Part shown: piece by piece, positions 4,960 through 5,711 of the stretch
How positions within the stretch are numbered: position 1 is the stretch's first letter
How the letters are laid out: each line of letters starts with the position of its first letter
Assembly: GCA_028288315.1 (NCBI GenBank)
Contig: JAQBNY010000082.1
Span: 1-5,711 of the forward strand
Length of the DNA stretch: 5,711 bases
Source: Mucilaginibacter sp.
Lineage (GTDB): Bacteria; Bacteroidota; Bacteroidia; Sphingobacteriales; Sphingobacteriaceae
Direction of reading: 5' to 3'
Notes under the pieces: generated by a model
The model's database searches: none
What the model saw: the letters and a program-made list of their open reading frames with translations, nothing else
What the model was told of the DNA's origin: nothing
Made by a program: the position numbers and the translations under genes

Positions 4960-5711
4960 TTATTTGTTTAAAAATTCTATCTCTTTTAAGTTATAAGCCT
5001 CTTCTTTACCGTTACTTTCAACAATCAGCAAACCGTTGTAGGTAACATTTTTGATCACCCCGGTAAAAACTTCCCCGTTTGACCGAAATTGCCCCTCTTT
5101 GTTTAACCAGTATAAACGGCTTAAATAAATATTTCTTACAAAATCAATTCGGCCGGCCTTAAGATGCAGATAATATGCTTCTACATGGTTACAAATTTCC
5201 GATAATATATTTTTTAAATCATAATCCTTCTGTAATATCTGCTTTACAGAAGTTGCATTACCGGCTTTGTCAGTAAAATTATCCTGGTTTACGTTAATAC
5301 CTATGCCTATTATGGAATTTTTGATTTGGCTGCCCTGTAATATATTTTCTATCAGCATTCCACCCAATTTTTTATCAGCATAATAAATATCGTTTGGCCA
5401 TTTTATTTTTAACTGAGTGCCCAAAATAGGTTCAAGTGCTTCAAAAACACCCATACTTACAGCTCTGGTTAAATTAAATTGATCTGTAGCTGATATAAAA
5501 TAGGGCTTTAACAGTATGCTAAATGTTAGGTTTTTTCCTGGTTCAGCGTGCCATGTGCTTTCGCGTTGCCCGCGGCCAGCATACTGCTCTTCTGCCATAA
5601 TGACCGTTCCTTCAGGTACTGGCTTGGAATTTGACAATATATTTTTCAGGAAACTGTTGGTAGAGTCCACTTGTTTAAGTGTTACTAAATTTTGTCCAAC
5701 AAATAATCCTG
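4960..5711 (-). CDS. birA: Biotin--[acetyl-CoA-carboxylase] ligase (5' end beyond right edge)
   Basis: BirA makes biotinyl-AMP and transfers biotin to a lysine of carboxylase carrier domains in the cytoplasm. The window shows 249 codons. Counting from the first whole codon (5709-5707), motifs are VDSTN (14-18), AGRGQRESTW (44-53, biotinyl-AMP loop), KWPNDIYY (103-110), KLGGMLIE (114-121) and GIGINVN (135-141), then the small C-terminal domain (about 205-249). GTG at 5670-5668 could be taken as a start, but it is the Val of VDSTN. The frame stays open to the edge, encoding GLFVGQNLVTLKQ ahead of it, as homologues have. The real start must lie beyond 5711, probably only a few codons away. Little room seems left for an HTH domain, so this is probably a non-regulatory ligase, although an N-terminal domain outside the window cannot be excluded. 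Confidence 0.92.
   Translation of the reverse strand, partial: GLFVGQNLVTLKQVDSTNSFLKNILSNSKPVPEGTVIMAEEQYAGRGQRESTWHAEPGKNLTFSILLKPYFISATDQFNLTRAVSMGVFEALEPILGTQLKIKWPNDIYYADKKLGGMLIENILQGSQIKNSIIGIGINVNQDNFTDKAGNATSVKQILQKDYDLKNILSEICNHVEAYYLHLKAGRIDFVRNIYLSRLYWLNKEGQFRSNGEVFTGVIKNVTYNGLLIVESNGKEEAYNLKEIEFLNK

Overview
The window looks like chromosomal DNA of a Bacteroidota bacterium, most likely a Sphingobacteriaceae member such as Mucilaginibacter or Pedobacter. The genus is inferred from general resemblance, not from a search. The supporting signs are promoters of the Bacteroidota type (a -7 element TAnnTTTG), A-rich gene starts with no Shine-Dalgarno sequence, a bS16 protein with a long C-terminal extension, a biotin ligase whose visible part begins straight in the catalytic domain, and moderate-to-low GC. 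Every gene lies on the minus strand, so transcription runs from the right edge to the left edge.

In transcription order: (1) 5711-4960, biotin-protein ligase (birA), cut by the right edge. (2) 4958-4506, a secreted DsbD N-terminal (alpha) domain protein, starting one base after the birA stop. (3) 4492-2783, the DsbD membrane and thioredoxin part. These three form a tight operon. (4) 2678-1701, ATP-dependent 6-phosphofructokinase (pfkA), separated from dsbD by a 104-base gap with a stem-loop and ended by a strong 18-bp terminator hairpin (1646-1684). (5) 1516-974, ribosomal protein bS16 (rpsP), with its own promoter at about 1570-1577. (6) 837-310, ribosome maturation factor RimM (rimM), cotranscribed with rpsP across an unusually structured 136-base spacer. 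(7) 220-1, the first 73 codons of a small membrane protein, cut by the left edge, behind a canonical promoter overlaid by three palindromic operator-like sites.

How the genes work together: bS16 and RimM both serve 30S subunit assembly. The two Dsb proteins together make one transmembrane reductant relay (cytoplasmic thioredoxin to membrane cysteines to periplasmic CVNC domain to the separate alpha domain). PfkA controls glycolytic entry and BirA biotinylates carboxylases.

Most of the window is ordinary housekeeping sequence, and I see no new enzyme system. The parts worth a second look are in the spacers: the triple-dyad promoter at 224-282, a 77-base block of degenerate heptads in inverted halves at 894-970, and a perfect 17-bp hairpin just upstream of rimM.
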